The notes beneath the pieces are model-generated. The model ran no database searches. It saw nothing but the letters and a program-made list of their open reading frames with translations, and was not told where the DNA came from. From a virus, in IMG/VR virus record IMGVR_UViG_3300020201_000072, positions 1 through 33,019 of that record: a stretch of DNA of 33,019 nucleotides; one strand, 5' to 3'. Made by a program: the position numbers and the translations under genes. Each line of letters opens with the position of its first letter. Within the stretch, counting starts at the first letter, position 1. Below, piece by piece: positions 32,074 through 33,019 of this stretch.

Positions 32074-32128
32074 TTATGCAATATGATTCGTGAAAATGGA
32101 TCATAATAGGTGTGTATGGCACCACCAC

Positions 32129-32177
32129 CCAACCCCGAGGACTCTCCTCATACAGGATCAGGTCCTCGGGGTTTTTA
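32129..32177 (+). terminator. Rho-independent terminator before tRNA cluster
   Basis: A 12-bp GC-rich stem (AACCCCGAGGAC to GTCCTCGGGGTT) with a loop of about 20 bases is followed by a T run (TTTTT). It ends the transcription unit at 31702 and precedes the first tRNA gene by a few bases. Confidence 0.9.
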
Positions 32178-32182
32178 AATAT

Positions 32183-32272
32183 GGAGACGTGGTCGAGTGG
32201 TTTATGGCTACAGTCTTGAAAACTGTCGGGGGCGAAAGTCCTCCGTAGGTTCAAATCCTACCGTTTCCTCCA
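32183..32272 (+). tRNA. trnS(uga): tRNA-Ser (UGA anticodon)
   Basis: A 90-base class II tRNA. The acceptor GGAGACG pairs with CGTTTCC (one G-T pair), the anticodon stem ACAGT/ACTGT holds the loop CTTGAAA (anticodon TGA), the long variable arm CGGGGGCGAAAGTCCTCCG is typical of Ser tRNA, and the T loop is GTTCAAAT. The CCA end is encoded. Confidence 0.93.
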
Positions 32273-32280
32273 ACACAAAC

Positions 32281-32357
32281 GCCGATGTAGCACAATTTGG
32301 CAGTGCAGCAAATTTGTAATTTGACGGTTGAGGGTTCAAGTCCTTTCGTCGGCACCA
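32281..32357 (+). tRNA. trnT(ugu): tRNA-Thr (UGU anticodon)
   Basis: The acceptor GCCGATG pairs with CGTCGGC (one T-G pair), as in bacterial Thr tRNAs. The anticodon loop TTTGTAA gives TGT; the anticodon stem has one G-A mismatch at its outer end. The T arm is GAGGG-TTCAAGT-CCTTT with wobble pairs, and ACCA is encoded. It is slightly degenerate but probably functional. Confidence 0.88.
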
Positions 32358-32362
32358 AACAA

Positions 32363-32438
32363 GCCCAATTAGCGTAGCGGATAGCGCAGTTGACTACGAA
32401 TCAACAGGTCACAAGTTCGAATCTTGTATTGGGCGCCA
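32363..32438 (+). tRNA. trnR(acg): tRNA-Arg (ACG anticodon)
   Basis: The acceptor GCCCAAT pairs with ATTGGGC. The anticodon stem GTTGA/TCAAC holds loop CTACGAA (anticodon ACG, usually edited to ICG by host TadA). The T arm ACAAG-TTCGAAT-CTTGT is perfect, and GCCA is encoded. Confidence 0.93.
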
Positions 32439-32466
32439 TACGTAGGTATAATTCCAAAGGGGTAAT

Positions 32467-32877
32467 ATGTTAATCGAGAAAATTAGAGCCGACCGAATGG
32501 CGGCTTTTAAGATCAAGGATCAATTTACCAAGGATTTACTTGGGACATTAATTGGTGAGGCATGTAGGGTTCAAAAAGAACCAGATGATGCTTCTGTTAT
32601 TTCAACAATCAAAAAGTTCATTCATAACATTGATTTCACTTTGGTTGTTCCGAATATTACGGATGACCAAAGTAACCAATTGAAGGCTGAACTTAAGATG
32701 TTGATGACATACCTTCCCACTCAAATGACAGAGGATGAGGTTCGTAATGAAATCTCTTTCGTTCTCGAACAGGGATTGAATACTGTCGCTATGATCATGG
32801 GTTGGTTCAAGAAAAAGTACGATGGATTGTATGACGCCAGGATGCTTTCTCGCATTGTAAAAGATATTTTGGAATGA
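32467..32877 (+). CDS. GatB/YqeY-like protein
   Basis: The 136-residue product matches the YqeY layout (about 150 aa, related to the C-terminal tRNA-binding tail of GatB): an N-terminal LIEKIRADRMAAFKIKD helix, a middle LKAELKMLMTYLPTQMTEDEVRNEI block (about 76-100; YLPxQ is a family hallmark), and a final WFKKKYDGLYDARMLSRIVKDIL helix. AAGGGG lies about 6 bases before the ATG. It sits right after three tRNA genes. YqeY-type proteins are thought to act with tRNA or amidotransferase chemistry, though the phage role is unknown. Confidence 0.75.
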   Translation: MLIEKIRADRMAAFKIKDQFTKDLLGTLIGEACRVQKEPDDASVISTIKKFIHNIDFTLVVPNITDDQSNQLKAELKMLMTYLPTQMTEDEVRNEISFVLEQGLNTVAMIMGWFKKKYDGLYDARMLSRIVKDILE

Positions 32878-32891
32878 ATTTGTTTGTCATT

Positions 32892-33019
32892 TGGAGGGGT
32901 GACATAGCTATTTACAGCATGCCCATACGTGAGCATAGATACCCAGCATGAAGGCTTTGGCCTTCCTACCCGCAGCTTGCGGGAAAGTTACGCTCGTGGA
33001 CAGATCGACCTCTGCGCCT
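32892..33019 (+). ncRNA. GC-rich structured element, copy 2 (cut by window end)
   Basis: These 128 bases are identical to 24058-24185, including the hairpins at GAAGGC/GCCTTC and CCCGCA/TGCGGG. The window ends inside the 5' arm of the third hairpin, so the rest is not visible. It follows the YqeY-like gene by 14 bases, in the same gene-end setting as copy 1. Confidence 0.75.
32908..32917 (+). promoter_or_regulatory. CTAWTTA motif inside structured element copy 2
   Basis: CTATTTACAG, the exact counterpart of the motif at 24074. It carries the same caveats and is not independent evidence, because it is part of the duplication. Confidence 0.2.

Noticed and set aside
32074-32128. Short frames and a weak TATGAT/ATCATA hairpin between the 31702 gene and the terminator
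   Set aside because: Frames are under 20 residues without start signals and the hairpin is only 6 bp; nothing else is seen there.

Overview
The window is 33 kb of a T4-like contractile-tailed bacteriophage (Caudoviricetes, myovirus morphology). All genes lie on the + strand. They are tightly packed, many with TAATG or ATGA stop/start overlaps, and most have clear Shine-Dalgarno sites. The host cannot be named. Strong Shine-Dalgarno sites argue against a Bacteroidetes host, and the gene set (T4-type morphogenesis plus B12-dependent ribonucleotide reductase, a bS21-like protein, a YqeY-like protein and tRNAs) resembles marine or freshwater T4-like phages. The window starts and ends inside repeats, so its edges may be assembly breakpoints.

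Region 1 (1-6.5 kb), head: the C-terminal end of a probable portal protein, three small unknown genes, the gp21-type prohead protease, a small unknown gene, a ribosomal protein bS21-like gene, a repeat-rich gp22-like scaffold and the gp23-type major capsid protein, closed by a strong terminator. Portal, scaffold, protease and capsid protein together form and mature the prohead.

Region 2 (6.5-21 kb), neck, tail and baseplate: small unknown genes, two probable neck or completion proteins, a large tail sheath, the tail tube, a zinc-ribbon baseplate protein (gp26-like), a small helical protein and a second terminator. These are followed by the tape measure protein, a gp48/gp54-like tube-cap protein, a gp53-like wedge protein and two large probable baseplate or virion proteins.

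Region 3 (20.9-28.2 kb), replication and recombination: a minimal family A DNA polymerase domain without an exonuclease, an unknown gene, a protein whose motif order resembles a degenerate FtsZ/tubulin, gp32-like ssDNA-binding protein, a GC-rich structured element, UvsX recombinase, two tandem Cys-rich miniproteins, a FEN-type 5' nuclease and a gp41/DnaB-type helicase.

Region 4 (28.2-33 kb), nucleotide metabolism and translation: class II ribonucleotide reductase, a stand-alone ManC/PMI-type cupin, a conserved phage unknown, a DUF5664/MazG-like predicted dNTP pyrophosphohydrolase, small unknowns, a terminator, tRNA-Ser(UGA), tRNA-Thr(UGU), tRNA-Arg(ACG) and a GatB/YqeY-like gene. The window then ends inside a second exact copy of the structured element found upstream of uvsX.

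The most interesting items are the FtsZ/tubulin-like protein (22297-23115), the duplicated structured RNA-like element (24058-24251 and 32892-33019), the exonuclease-less family A polymerase, the bS21-like gene inside the head cluster, and a recurrent CTAWTTA motif ahead of several structural genes that may be the late promoter. All assignments come from reading motifs; no database search was possible.
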